From Bradyrhizobium sp. S69 (lineage in GTDB: Bacteria; Pseudomonadota; Alphaproteobacteria; Rhizobiales; Xanthobacteraceae): 64,000 nucleotides of DNA. Shown here in pieces: positions 39,456-47,539 of the stretch (position 1 is its first letter; each line of letters opens with the position of its first letter). The notes under the pieces were generated by a model. That model saw only the letters and a program-made list of their open reading frames with translations, was not told the origin of the DNA and searched no databases. Made by a program: the position numbers and the translations under genes. The stretch is from positions 1 to 64,000 of the forward strand of contig NZ_LMUK01000037.1 of the NCBI RefSeq assembly GCF_009766005.1, given 5' to 3'.

Positions 39456-40679
39456 TCAGGCATCCATACGCCGGAACACCAGCGTGGCATTGGTGCCGCC
39501 GAACCCGAAGGAATTCGAAAGCACGGTACCCAGTTTGACGTTGTCGATGCGCTTGCGCACGATCGGCATGTCGGAGAACATCGGATCGAGCTCGGTGATG
39601 TGCGCACTTTCGCAGATGAAACCGTTATTCATCATCAGCAGCGAATAGATCGCCTCCTGCACGCCGGTGGCGCCGAGCGAATGTCCGGTCAGCGCCTTGG
39701 TGGCTGAAATCGGCGGGCACTTTTCGCCGGCCCCGAATACCCTGCGGATCGCCTCGATTTCCGGAGGATCGCCGGCCGGCGTCGATGTCGCGTGCGGATT
39801 GATGTAGTCGACCTTGCTGTCGACCGTCGCCATCGCCATTCGCATGCAGCGCTCGGCACCCTCGCCGGACGGCGCTACCATGTCGTAGCCATCGGAAGTG
39901 GCGCCGTAGCCGATGATTTCGCCGTAGATGCGGGCGCCGCGCGCCTTGGCATGTTCGAGCTCTTCGAGCACCACCACGCCGGCGCCGCCTGCAATCACGA
40001 AACCGTCGCGGCTGATATCGTAGGGACGTGACGCGGTCGCGGGCGTAGCGTTATATTTCGACGACATCGCGCCCATCGCGTCGAACAGCACCGACAGCGA
40101 CCAATCGAGCTCTTCGCAGCCGCCGGCGAAGATAATGTCCTGCTTGCCGATCTGGATCGTCTCATAGCCGTTGCCGATGCAGTGGTTCGACGTCGCGCAG
40201 GCCGACGATATCGAATAGTTCACGCCCTTGATCTTGAACCAGGTCGCCAGCGTCGCGGACGCCGTCGACGACATCGCTTTCGGCACCGCGAACGGTCCAA
40301 CTCTTTTGGGTCCCTTGGTGCGCGTGGTATCGGCGGCTTCGACGATGGTGCGCGCCGACGGGCCGCCCGAGCCCATGATGATGCCGGTGCGAACGTTGGA
40401 GACATCGGTCGGCTCCAACCCGGAATCCCGGATCGCCTGCTCCATCGCGACGTGATTCCAGGCGGCGCCCTCGGCGAGGAAACGCATCGCGCGCCGGTCG
40501 ATGACGTCGGCCGGATTTAGCGTCGGGGCGCCCTGCACCTGGGAACGAAAGCCGAGCTCGGCATATTTGGCCGCGCGCGTGATGCCGGATTTCGCCTCGT
40601 GAAGGCTCGCAAGCACTTCCTGGCTGTTATTTCCGATCGAGGAGACGATCCCCATCCCCGTGATGACAACCCGCCTCAT
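39456..40679 (-). CDS. fabB: 3-oxoacyl-ACP synthase I
   Basis: This 407-residue condensing enzyme elongates cis-3-decenoyl-ACP for unsaturated fatty acids. The catalytic triad is intact: Cys161 in SSACATS, His in [11 protein letters not shown] and His in TGHSLGATG. Length is normal. It lies directly after fabA on the same strand (81 bp gap), with fabV behind it, so the three form one unit. Confidence 0.96.
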   Translation of the reverse strand: MRRVVITGMGIVSSIGNNSQEVLASLHEAKSGITRAAKYAELGFRSQVQGAPTLNPADVIDRRAMRFLAEGAAWNHVAMEQAIRDSGLEPTDVSNVRTGIIMGSGGPSARTIVEAADTTRTKGPKRVGPFAVPKAMSSTASATLATWFKIKGVNYSISSACATSNHCIGNGYETIQIGKQDIIFAGGCEELDWSLSVLFDAMGAMSSKYNATPATASRPYDISRDGFVIAGGAGVVVLEELEHAKARGARIYGEIIGYGATSDGYDMVAPSGEGAERCMRMAMATVDSKVDYINPHATSTPAGDPPEIEAIRRVFGAGEKCPPISATKALTGHSLGATGVQEAIYSLLMMNNGFICESAHITELDPMFSDMPIVRKRIDNVKLGTVLSNSFGFGGTNATLVFRRMDA

Positions 40680-40760
40680 GACTCCCTCGTCGTGCCGTTA
40701 CGTTTCTGTGTGATGATCGTCTTCATACCGAAAGCCGCCTGATCAGTTGGAATAACTGGT

Positions 40761-41291
40761 TCACGTTCCCGGCTGCACTGCGGCATCCTGCTTGAACAAC
40801 CCGACCTTCAGATCTTTGGCGCGATAGATAATCTCGTCGTCCATGGAAAGCCACCCGTCGGCAACACCCAGCACGAGCTTGGTGCGCATCACACGCTTGA
40901 TGTCGACGTGGTAGGCAACCTTGCGGACAGTCGGCAGCACTTGACCCGCGAATTTCAGTTCGCCGAGCCCCAAGGCGCGGCCGCGTCCCTCGCCACCGAT
41001 CCAGCCGAGATAAAAGCCGACCATCTGCCACAGCGCATCGAGCCCCAGGCATCCCGGCATCACCGGGTCGTTCTTGAAATGGCAGCCGAAAAACCACAGG
41101 TCCGGCTTCACGTCGAGTTCGGCGCGAATCAGGCCCTTGCCGTATTCGCCGCCGGTTTCCGAAATTTCGGTGATCCGGTCGAACATCAGCATCGGAGGCA
41201 GCGGCAATTGTGCGTTGCCGGGGCCAAACATCTCGCCGCGGCCGCACGCCAGCAAATCCTCATATTCGTAACCGCTGCGCCTGTTCAGCAT
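40761..41291 (-). CDS. fabA: 3-hydroxydecanoyl-ACP dehydratase/isomerase
   Basis: This 176-residue hotdog-fold enzyme introduces the double bond of unsaturated fatty acids. Active-site His71 (in [12 protein letters not shown]) and Asp85 (in [10 protein letters not shown]) match E. coli His70 and Asp84. The Shine-Dalgarno is strong (AGGAGAGGCAAGG) just before the ATG. It is divergent from irr across about 320 bp. Confidence 0.96.
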   Translation of the reverse strand: MLNRRSGYEYEDLLACGRGEMFGPGNAQLPLPPMLMFDRITEISETGGEYGKGLIRAELDVKPDLWFFGCHFKNDPVMPGCLGLDALWQMVGFYLGWIGGEGRGRALGLGELKFAGQVLPTVRKVAYHVDIKRVMRTKLVLGVADGWLSMDDEIIYRAKDLKVGLFKQDAAVQPGT

Positions 41292-41608
41292 GCTGCCTTG
41301 CCTCTCCTAGTGAAATCCCGATGGAGCACTTTCAGACCCGTTTCGCGTGGGAAGCACACCATCAGTCGCAGTCTGACGCTGACACCGGAGGTCCGGATGG
41401 ACCTGCGGAAGCCGGTGTGCGCCTATGCGGAAACCGCATGGGCGGGTCCGGGCGCTCTCTAACATAGCCATTGCAGGCGGCAAAGCACCGCAACTAGGGT
41501 AAATCGCCTCATCCGGCCCTGAACTCCTTTTGATCCAAGCGTGCTCCAGTTGCGAAAAACTTGCATCTAAAGCGGATACTTTCTATATTCGAGCAAGATA
41601 GTGCCAAG
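41292..41608. promoter_or_regulatory. Divergent fabA/irr control region, 317 bp
   Basis: It holds the irr promoter at 41561-41589 and must hold the fabA promoter on the other strand. A GACGCTGACACCGG / CCGGAGGTCCGG cluster of short palindromes lies near 41380. I see no reading frame that looks real. Confidence 0.55.
41561..41589 (+). promoter_or_regulatory. Predicted irr promoter
   Basis: TTGCAT at 41561-41566 and TATATT at 41584-41589 with exactly 17 bases between. The likely start of transcription is near 41596, which shows that a longer irr reading beginning at 41561 cannot be right. Confidence 0.7.
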
Positions 41609-42127
41609 ATGATGAGTGTGGTGCCTGACGTGGACATGAACGACGACGCTTCGATGCTGAATGATGACGGTGTCATTCCGACGGTTCACGGTGCAGCGCA
41701 CCAGCCGGCCCTGACCGGCTGCCCCTGGCACGACGTCAATGAAATGCTGCAGGCCGCGGGCCTGCGTCCGACCCGGCAGCGCATGGCGCTGGGCTGGCTG
41801 CTGTTCGGCAAGGGTGCCCGGCATTTGACCGCGGAAATGCTCTACGAGGAGGCGACCCTGGCCAAAGTGCCGGTGTCGCTCGCCACCGTCTACAACACCC
41901 TCAACCAGCTGACCGATGCGGGCCTGTTGCGCCAGGTCAGTGTCGACGGCACCAAGACCTATTTCGACACCAACGTCTCGGCGCATCATCATTTCTATAT
42001 CGAAAACAATCACGAGCTGGTCGACATTCCGGACCCGCATCTGATGTTGCAGAAGATGCCCGAAATCCCCGAGGGCTACGAGATCGCCCGGGTCGACATG
42101 GTCGTGCGGCTGCGCAAGAAGCGCTGA
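41609..42127 (+). CDS. irr: Iron response regulator Irr (Fur family)
   Basis: This 172-residue heme-sensing regulator of iron and heme genes in Rhizobiales and Bradyrhizobium relatives has the heme-regulatory Cys-Pro motif GCPWHD at residues 37-42. The winged helix is VPVSLATVYNTLNQLTDAGL, and the histidine cluster SAHHHFYIEN binds a second heme. No strong Shine-Dalgarno is visible. With transcription predicted near 41596 the leader is only about a dozen bases. Starts at 41612 or 41636 are also possible. In known systems Irr is degraded when heme is plentiful. Confidence 0.93.
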   Translation: MMSVVPDVDMNDDASMLNDDGVIPTVHGAAHQPALTGCPWHDVNEMLQAAGLRPTRQRMALGWLLFGKGARHLTAEMLYEEATLAKVPVSLATVYNTLNQLTDAGLLRQVSVDGTKTYFDTNVSAHHHFYIENNHELVDIPDPHLMLQKMPEIPEGYEIARVDMVVRLRKKR

Positions 42128-42147
42128 GCGCTTACTCCAAAGCATTA

Positions 42148-42245
42148 GTAGGGTGGGCAAAGGCGCTTTTGCGCCGTGCCCACCATCTGCTAGATCCGAA
42201 ATTGTTATCTTGAATGGTGGGCACGCTTCGCTTTGCCCACCCTAC
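42148..42245. repeat. Palindromic repeat, family B, copy 2
   Basis: 98 bp bounded by GTAGGGTGGGCAAAG and its exact complement (42148-42162, 42231-42245), 20 bases after the irr stop and 20 bases before the stop of the SH3 gene, which reads toward it. Inner arms GGCGC / GCGCC and GCCCACCAT / ATGGTGGGC also pair. It may act as a two-way terminator. Confidence 0.92.
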
Positions 42246-42265
42246 GGCCAACGAGCAAGCTTCGC

Positions 42266-42793
42266 TCACTCGACCTTTTCGTCGGCGTAGACACCCCACA
42301 GCCGCTGCTGTTCGATCCAACCGTCAAAACCATTACCGCTGACGTGGCACCAGTTGGACGCGCATCGCTTGACCTGCGTCACAACGCCGGCCTGCAAGCG
42401 GGCGGCGACCGCGCTGGTCTGATCGGCCCGATCGTAGATCGAGGCCAGATCGTCCTTGCTCTTCATGGTGACGACGGCGGTCCGGCGGCCCGACAGCAGC
42501 GAATGATAGACCCAGCCTTCGGCGCCTTCGGAATCGCGCACCCGACGCCAGTTCTCGAATTCGGCGGTGATTTCGACCGGCAGCCCCGAACGGGTGTAGA
42601 CCCAGGCGACGTCATTGTCCTTGGTCGGGCCGGCCCTGACGTTCACATGATCGGATTTGAGGCTGACGTAACGCGGCACCGGCAATCCGCTGGTGGTGAG
42701 GGCTGCGTCCTTGGCCGAAAATCCTGAACTCACCGATGCGCCCAACAGGCCACCCGTGAGCGCCACCATCACACAAAAACGCCCCAACGCCAT
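42266..42793 (-). CDS. SH3 domain-containing exported protein
   Basis: This 175-residue protein has a signal peptide at about residues 1-26 (MALGRFCVMVALTGGLLGASVS). Two bacterial SH3 repeats follow: residues 42-100 (DHVNVRAGPTKDNDVAWVY, then WRRVRDSEGAEGWVY) and 110-170 (RLQAGVVTQVKRCASNWCHV then GWIEQQRLWGVY). It is likely periplasmic, with a cell-wall or protein-binding role. No partner is evident. Confidence 0.85.
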   Translation of the reverse strand: MALGRFCVMVALTGGLLGASVSSGFSAKDAALTTSGLPVPRYVSLKSDHVNVRAGPTKDNDVAWVYTRSGLPVEITAEFENWRRVRDSEGAEGWVYHSLLSGRRTAVVTMKSKDDLASIYDRADQTSAVAARLQAGVVTQVKRCASNWCHVSGNGFDGWIEQQRLWGVYADEKVE

Positions 42794-43124
42794 ATCAACT
42801 CGTCCCCTGCCGAGATCGCAACTTAACTTCCAGGCTCAACTTCCAAGTTCCAACTTCCATGCGTTGAGCCGTCTGGAATGCCGACCCCTGACCCCCTGCC
42901 CGTCGCTCCGCGCCTCGTTTCGGGGTTCTTGTCTTGGCCCGGTCTTCTGCTAGAGAGGACGGAACGCTCAAGAAACCACCGATCAAACAAGACAAACCCG
43001 GATTTTCCCTAGAGAATCCAAGGGAAATACGGGAACCCCTAAGGAAACGCCGGGATCGCACTGCACCGGCAGTGTCGAACAACCCGGTTAATGAGGCCTC
43101 AACAAAGCCTCATGAGAGCAGGAC
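42794..43124. other. Divergent intergenic region, 331 bp
   Basis: Promoters for both flanking genes should be here. Near 42825-42860 there are three or four close direct copies of AACTTCCA. Near 43090-43115 GAGGCCTCAACAAAGCCTC forms a small hairpin just ahead of the dehydrogenase RBS. A plus-strand frame through the region has no start signal and was not accepted. Confidence 0.45.
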
Positions 43125-44126
43125 ATGTCGGTTAAGAAAAAGCCTCTCGTCGTCGTCACACGCAAGCTGCCGGACTCGATCGAGACCCGGATGCGCGAGC
43201 TGTTCGACGCCCAGCTCAATCTCGACGACAAGCCGCTGACGACGGATCAAATCGCCGAGGCGGTGCGGACCGCCGATGTGCTGGTGCCGACCGTCACTGA
43301 CGAAATAACCGAGGAGCTGCTCAAGCAGCCCGACTGCAAGCTGAAGCTGATCGCCAATTTCGGCAACGGCGTCGACAATATCGATGTCGTCGCCGCCCAT
43401 GCGCGCGGCATCACCGTGACCAACACGCCAAAGGTTCTGACCGAAGACACCGCCGACATGACGATGGCGCTGATCCTGGCGGTGCCGCGGCGGCTGATCG
43501 AAGGCGCCTCGATCCTGACCGACGGCAAGAGCTGGCCGGGCTGGTCGCCGACCTGGATGCTCGGCCATCGCATCGGCGGCAAGCGCCTCGGCATCATCGG
43601 CATGGGCCGGATCGGCCAGGCGGTGGCGCGCCGCGCCCGCGCCTTCGGCCTGCAGATCCACTATCATAACCGCCGTCCCGTCGCGCCCAAGATCGCCGAC
43701 GAGTTGGGCGCGACCTATTGGGAGAGCCTCGACCAGATGCTGGCGCGGATGGACATCATCTCGGTGAATTGTCCGCACACGCCCGCGACCTACCATCTGC
43801 TGTCGGCGCGGCGGCTGAAACTGCTCCGCAAGGACGCCTACATCGTCAACACCGCGCGCGGCGGGGTGACCGACGAGGACACGCTGATCAAGCTGATCGA
43901 AGCCGGCGACATCGCCGGCGCCGGCCTCGACGTCTACGAGCACGAGCCCGCGGTCAATCCGAAACTGGTGCGGTTGGCAAAAGCCGGCAAGGTGACGCTA
44001 TTGCCGCATATGGGCTCGGCGACGATCGAAGGCCGCGTTGAAATGGGCGAGAAGGTCATCATCAACATCCGCGCCTTCCTCGACAACCACAAGCCACCGG
44101 ACCGCGTGCTGCCCAGCATGTTGTGA
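43125..44126 (+). CDS. D-2-hydroxyacid dehydrogenase (glyoxylate/hydroxypyruvate reductase-like)
   Basis: This 333-residue NAD(P)-dependent enzyme has an N-terminal substrate domain with NFGNGVDNID and a Rossmann loop GMGRIGQAVARRA near residue 162. The catalytic Arg lies in the NTARGGVTDEDTL segment, the Glu in the DVYEHEPAVNPKL region and the His in LLPHMGSAT. It most resembles D-glycerate dehydrogenase/glyoxylate reductase. A palindromic repeat follows 20 bases after the stop. Confidence 0.9.
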   Translation: MSVKKKPLVVVTRKLPDSIETRMRELFDAQLNLDDKPLTTDQIAEAVRTADVLVPTVTDEITEELLKQPDCKLKLIANFGNGVDNIDVVAAHARGITVTNTPKVLTEDTADMTMALILAVPRRLIEGASILTDGKSWPGWSPTWMLGHRIGGKRLGIIGMGRIGQAVARRARAFGLQIHYHNRRPVAPKIADELGATYWESLDQMLARMDIISVNCPHTPATYHLLSARRLKLLRKDAYIVNTARGGVTDEDTLIKLIEAGDIAGAGLDVYEHEPAVNPKLVRLAKAGKVTLLPHMGSATIEGRVEMGEKVIINIRAFLDNHKPPDRVLPSML

Positions 44127-44145
44127 GGCCAATAGCGGCGTCTTC

Positions 44146-44343
44146 ACCCTCCCCTGGAGGGGTCGGAGACGAGCGAAGCTCGCTCGTGGGTCGACGCGCC
44201 CCGGCGACGCGGAGCGTCGTCCGGTAGCGGCGGGCTGGGGTGGCGAGGTATGGGGCACGTCGGTTCACAACACTACTCCACCCCGCCCCGTCTCACATTT
44301 CGCTACGCTCATGTGAGCCGACCCTCCCCCTCCAGGGGAGGGT
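44146..44343. repeat. Palindromic repeat, family D, copy 2
   Basis: The ends are perfect 15-bp inverted repeats, ACCCTCCCCTGGAGG (44146-44160) and its complement (44329-44343). Inside are GAGCGAAGCTCGCTC and CACATTTCGCTACGCTCATGTG hairpins. The right end reaches into the coding region of the LysR gene and supplies its last codons. Confidence 0.9.
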
Positions 44344-45256
44344 AAGAACTTTTCCGGCTCTCCTGCTTGCGCCACTCCGTGACGAACGCCACGAACGCTG
44401 CAAGCGCGGACGGCAATTGACGCCGGCTTGGGTAATACAAAAACGGCCCGGGAAACGGCTCGCACCAGTCATCAAGCACGCGGATCAGCGTCCCGGATTT
44501 CACCTCGTCGCGAACCCAGCCTCCGAAGGTCGGCCAGAAGCCGACCCCGTCCAGCGCCGCCCGCCGCGCCAGCCCCGGATAATTCACGATCAATTTCCCG
44601 GGTGGCGACACTTTCACGACGCGGCCGGCCTTCTCGAACTCCCAATCCGGGATGCCCCCACTTCCGAACCGGGCGCGGATACAGGCGTGATTCAGCAAGT
44701 CCCTGGGATGTTTCGGCCGGCCATGCTGCGCAATATATTGCGGCGAGGCCACCACCGCATAGCGCTGCGGCGGCCCAAGTGAGACCGCGATCATGTCCTG
44801 TTCCAGATGTTCGCCGTAGCGGACCCCGGCGTCGAAGCCGCCGGCCACGATATCGACAAAGGAACTGTCGCTGACGATCTCCAGTTCGATTTGCGGATAG
44901 GCCTCAAGGAAAGGTGCGGCCATCGGCGCCAGCACCAGATCGATCGCCGGGGGCGGCGCATTGATGCGTAAGCGCCCCGACGGCACGCCGCGGAGGCCGC
45001 GCACCTGATCCAGGGCATCACTGACATCCGCTATCGCCGGCCCGACGCGGGCCAGCAGCAGTTCACCGGCTTCCGTCAGCGCGACGCTGCGGGTGGTCCG
45101 GTTCATCAGGCGAACGCCGAGCCGCTCTTCCATGTCGCGCAACCGCTGGCTCAGGCTGGAGACCGAGACATTCTGCTCCAGCGCCGCGCGGCGGAAATTC
45201 CGGGTGCGGGCGACGGCAATGAAGGCGCTGAGATCGCGGAGGTCAAAATCACTCAT
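44309..45256 (-). CDS. LysR-family transcriptional regulator
   Basis: The 315-residue regulator has its HTH at residues 8-60 (FIAVARTRNFRRAALEQNVSVSSLSQ ... GVRLMNRTTRSVALTEAG). The substrate-binding domain runs from about 90 to 290. It is divergent from an aldo/keto reductase with about 115 bp between, so it probably controls that gene. The last 15 residues (SSYPPLEGEGRLT) are encoded by the end of a palindromic repeat, so the natural stop was probably lost and replaced. Confidence 0.9.
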   Translation of the reverse strand: MSDFDLRDLSAFIAVARTRNFRRAALEQNVSVSSLSQRLRDMEERLGVRLMNRTTRSVALTEAGELLLARVGPAIADVSDALDQVRGLRGVPSGRLRINAPPPAIDLVLAPMAAPFLEAYPQIELEIVSDSSFVDIVAGGFDAGVRYGEHLEQDMIAVSLGPPQRYAVVASPQYIAQHGRPKHPRDLLNHACIRARFGSGGIPDWEFEKAGRVVKVSPPGKLIVNYPGLARRAALDGVGFWPTFGGWVRDEVKSGTLIRVLDDWCEPFPGPFLYYPSRRQLPSALAAFVAFVTEWRKQESRKSSYPPLEGEGRLT

Positions 45257-45373
45257 TGTTCGGCAATTTGAACAAGGTGTTTTGGATTGTCCAGCTTATC
45301 GCGACAATGAACAGGGCGCATATCCAGCCTCGTCAGGCGCAGATCGATCGCCGCCGTCACGAGGAGAAGCACC

Positions 45374-46381
45374 ATGGACCAACGCCAACTGGGTTCGACC
45401 GGCCCCAAAGTCTCCGCCCTCGGCCTCGGCTGCATGGGCATGTCGGATTTCTACGGCCCCACCGACCGCAGCGAAAGCATCGCCACCCTTCATGCCGCGC
45501 TCGACGCCGGGATCACGCTGCTCGATACCGGCGATTTCTACGGCATGGGTCACAACGAGATGCTGATCCACGAGGCGCTCGCAGGCTCGAACCGCAACAA
45601 TGTCCAGATCAGCGTCAAGTTCGGCGCGTTGCGCGACCCCAACAGGGGCTTTCTCGGTTATGACAGCCGGCCCGCCGCGGTGAAGAATTTCGTCACCTAT
45701 TCGCTACAGCGGCTCGGCGTCGACCACATCGACATCTATCGCCCGGCGCGGCTCGATCCCAACGTGCCGATCGAGGACACTATCGGCACGATGGCCGACA
45801 TGATCAAGGCCGGCTGGATCAGGCATATCGGTTTGTCCGAGGTCGGCTCCGACACCATCCGCCGCGCGCATCAAGTGCATCCGATCGCCGACCTGCAGAT
45901 CGAATATTCGCTGGTGTCACGCGGCATCGAGAGCGACATCCTGAAAACCTGCCGCGAACTTGGCATCGGCATCACCGCCTATGGCGTGCTGGCGCGCGGC
46001 CTGATCAGCGGACATTGGTCGAAAGATCGCGCAAGCGCGCAGGATTTTCGTCAGATGAGCCCGCGTTTCCAGGGCAGCAATCTCGATAGCAATCTCGTGC
46101 TGGTGGAGCGCTTGCGCACGATCGCCGATGAAGTCGGTGCGTCCCCCGCGCAGGTCGCGATCGCCTGGGTCGCCGCGCAAGGTAGCGACATCGTGCCGCT
46201 GGTCGGTGCGCGGCGGCGCGAACGGCTCAACGAGGCGCTCGGCGCACCCGAGGTGAAATTGACCGACGCCCATCTTGCCGCGCTCGCCAGCGCCTTTCCG
46301 CCAGGCGTTGCCTCCGGCGGACGCTATCCGGACGAGCACCTCAAACACATGGACAGCGAGAAGCCCGCGCAAGCATCGTAG
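45374..46381 (+). CDS. Aldo/keto reductase
   Basis: This 335-residue TIM-barrel NADPH oxidoreductase carries catalytic Asp and Tyr in [11 protein letters not shown] and Lys in QISVKFG. The segment where the usual catalytic His stands reads [10 protein letters not shown], so the His is absent, as in the group of AKRs with a PAR motif. [13 protein letters not shown] and IVPLVGARR match the family. The RBS is GAGGAGAAG. Likely controlled by the divergent LysR gene. Confidence 0.88.
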   Translation: MDQRQLGSTGPKVSALGLGCMGMSDFYGPTDRSESIATLHAALDAGITLLDTGDFYGMGHNEMLIHEALAGSNRNNVQISVKFGALRDPNRGFLGYDSRPAAVKNFVTYSLQRLGVDHIDIYRPARLDPNVPIEDTIGTMADMIKAGWIRHIGLSEVGSDTIRRAHQVHPIADLQIEYSLVSRGIESDILKTCRELGIGITAYGVLARGLISGHWSKDRASAQDFRQMSPRFQGSNLDSNLVLVERLRTIADEVGASPAQVAIAWVAAQGSDIVPLVGARRRERLNEALGAPEVKLTDAHLAALASAFPPGVASGGRYPDEHLKHMDSEKPAQAS

Positions 46382-46412
46382 GGCAAGCATCTTGAGGTCA
46401 GCGAGCGTAAGT

Positions 46413-47213
46413 TCAGCGATGCCCGCTCAAATCGGTGATGACCGGCGCATCACCATGGAGCGGGTTTGCGGGATCGCGCCGGTAGCGCAGGGTTTCGAAC
46501 CGCATCGCGCGCGCATCCAGCATCAATAGTTTCCCGACCAGCCCCTCGCCGAAGCCGACGATCTCGCGGATCGCCTCCAGCGCCATCATCGATCCCAGTA
46601 CGCCCGCCAGCGCGCCCATCACGCCGGCTTCGGCGCAGGCCGGCACCGTGCCGGGCGGCGGCGGTTCGGGAAACAGGCAGCGATAGGTCGGGTTGAATTC
46701 ACCCTCCGCGTTTCTCTCGTGGGCGCGGATCGTCGTCAGCGATCCATCGAACTGGCCCAGCGCCGCCGTGATCAGCGGTTTGGCGGTGAGGAAACAGGCA
46801 TCCGAAACCAGGTACCGGGTTTCGAAATTGTCGGATCCGTCGAGCACCAGGTCGTAGCCGCCGATCAGCGCCATCGCGTTGCCGGCATCCAGCCGCGTGG
46901 TGTGGGCCTCAAAACGCACATGGGGATTGAGCGCGTAAATTTGTTCCGCGGCACTGTCCACCTTTTGCCGACCGATATCCCGCGTGGTGTGGATGACCTG
47001 GCGCTGCAGATTGGACAGCGACACATGATCGTCATCGACCACGCCCAGCGTGCCGATTCCGGCGGCGGCGAGATACATCAGCGCCGGTGCGCCGAGGCCT
47101 CCCGCACCGATCACCAGCACTGACGCCTCTTTCAGCGCAAGCTGGCCGGGGCCGCCGACCTCGCGCAACACGATATGACGGGCGTAGCGTTCGAGTTCTT
47201 CGGGACTTAGCAT
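46413..47213 (-). CDS. moeB: MoeB/ThiF-type adenylyltransferase
   Basis: This 266-residue E1-like enzyme adenylates the C-terminus of a ubiquitin-like sulfur carrier (MoaD or ThiS). The ATP loop GAGGLGAPALMYLAAAG is near residue 37, and DGSDNFETRYLVSDAC near residue 126. A C-terminal rhodanese domain is missing. Zinc cysteines are partly gone: one in TYRCLFP remains, and a second in PACAEAG. Whether it serves molybdopterin or thiamine cannot be told from here. Confidence 0.85.
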   Translation of the reverse strand: MLSPEELERYARHIVLREVGGPGQLALKEASVLVIGAGGLGAPALMYLAAAGIGTLGVVDDDHVSLSNLQRQVIHTTRDIGRQKVDSAAEQIYALNPHVRFEAHTTRLDAGNAMALIGGYDLVLDGSDNFETRYLVSDACFLTAKPLITAALGQFDGSLTTIRAHERNAEGEFNPTYRCLFPEPPPPGTVPACAEAGVMGALAGVLGSMMALEAIREIVGFGEGLVGKLLMLDARAMRFETLRYRRDPANPLHGDAPVITDLSGHR

Positions 47214-47258
47214 CGTCGGTTTGCTTCCTTCAGTCCGTCCGTCACTTCGGCCTCATGG

Positions 47259-47423
47259 TGAAGCTATCTCGGACGTCATCCTGAGGAGCGGCGTCTTCGC
47301 CGCGTCTCGAAGGATGGTGTTCAGCTCCGTGCTTGCGGCCACCCTTCGAGGCTCGCAAGAGCTCGCACCTCACGGGTGAACGCAATTGCGTTCATCCCGG
47401 GGATGACGTCCGAGATAGCTTCA
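47259..47423. repeat. Family A repeat, copy 4, MITE-like with 23-bp perfect terminal inverted repeats
   Basis: Left end TGAAGCTATCTCGGACGTC plus ATCC (47259-47281) is exactly mirrored at 47401-47423. The 165-bp element has no coding capacity and holds inner hairpins around GCGGCGTCTTCGCCGC and GAACGCAATTGCGTTC. It is nearly identical inside to the element at 11925-12095. It occupies the moeB/protease divergent gap. Confidence 0.92.
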
Positions 47424-47539
47424 TGACGCCCTAGTGTCGCCCAAGAGCCCTTCAAGAGAGTCCCGTGAACCATGGCGTGGTTGTTGCCGACCAAGCAGAT
47501 GTGCTTAATTGCGCGCGCTTCAATGGTCCAGGATGTGTC

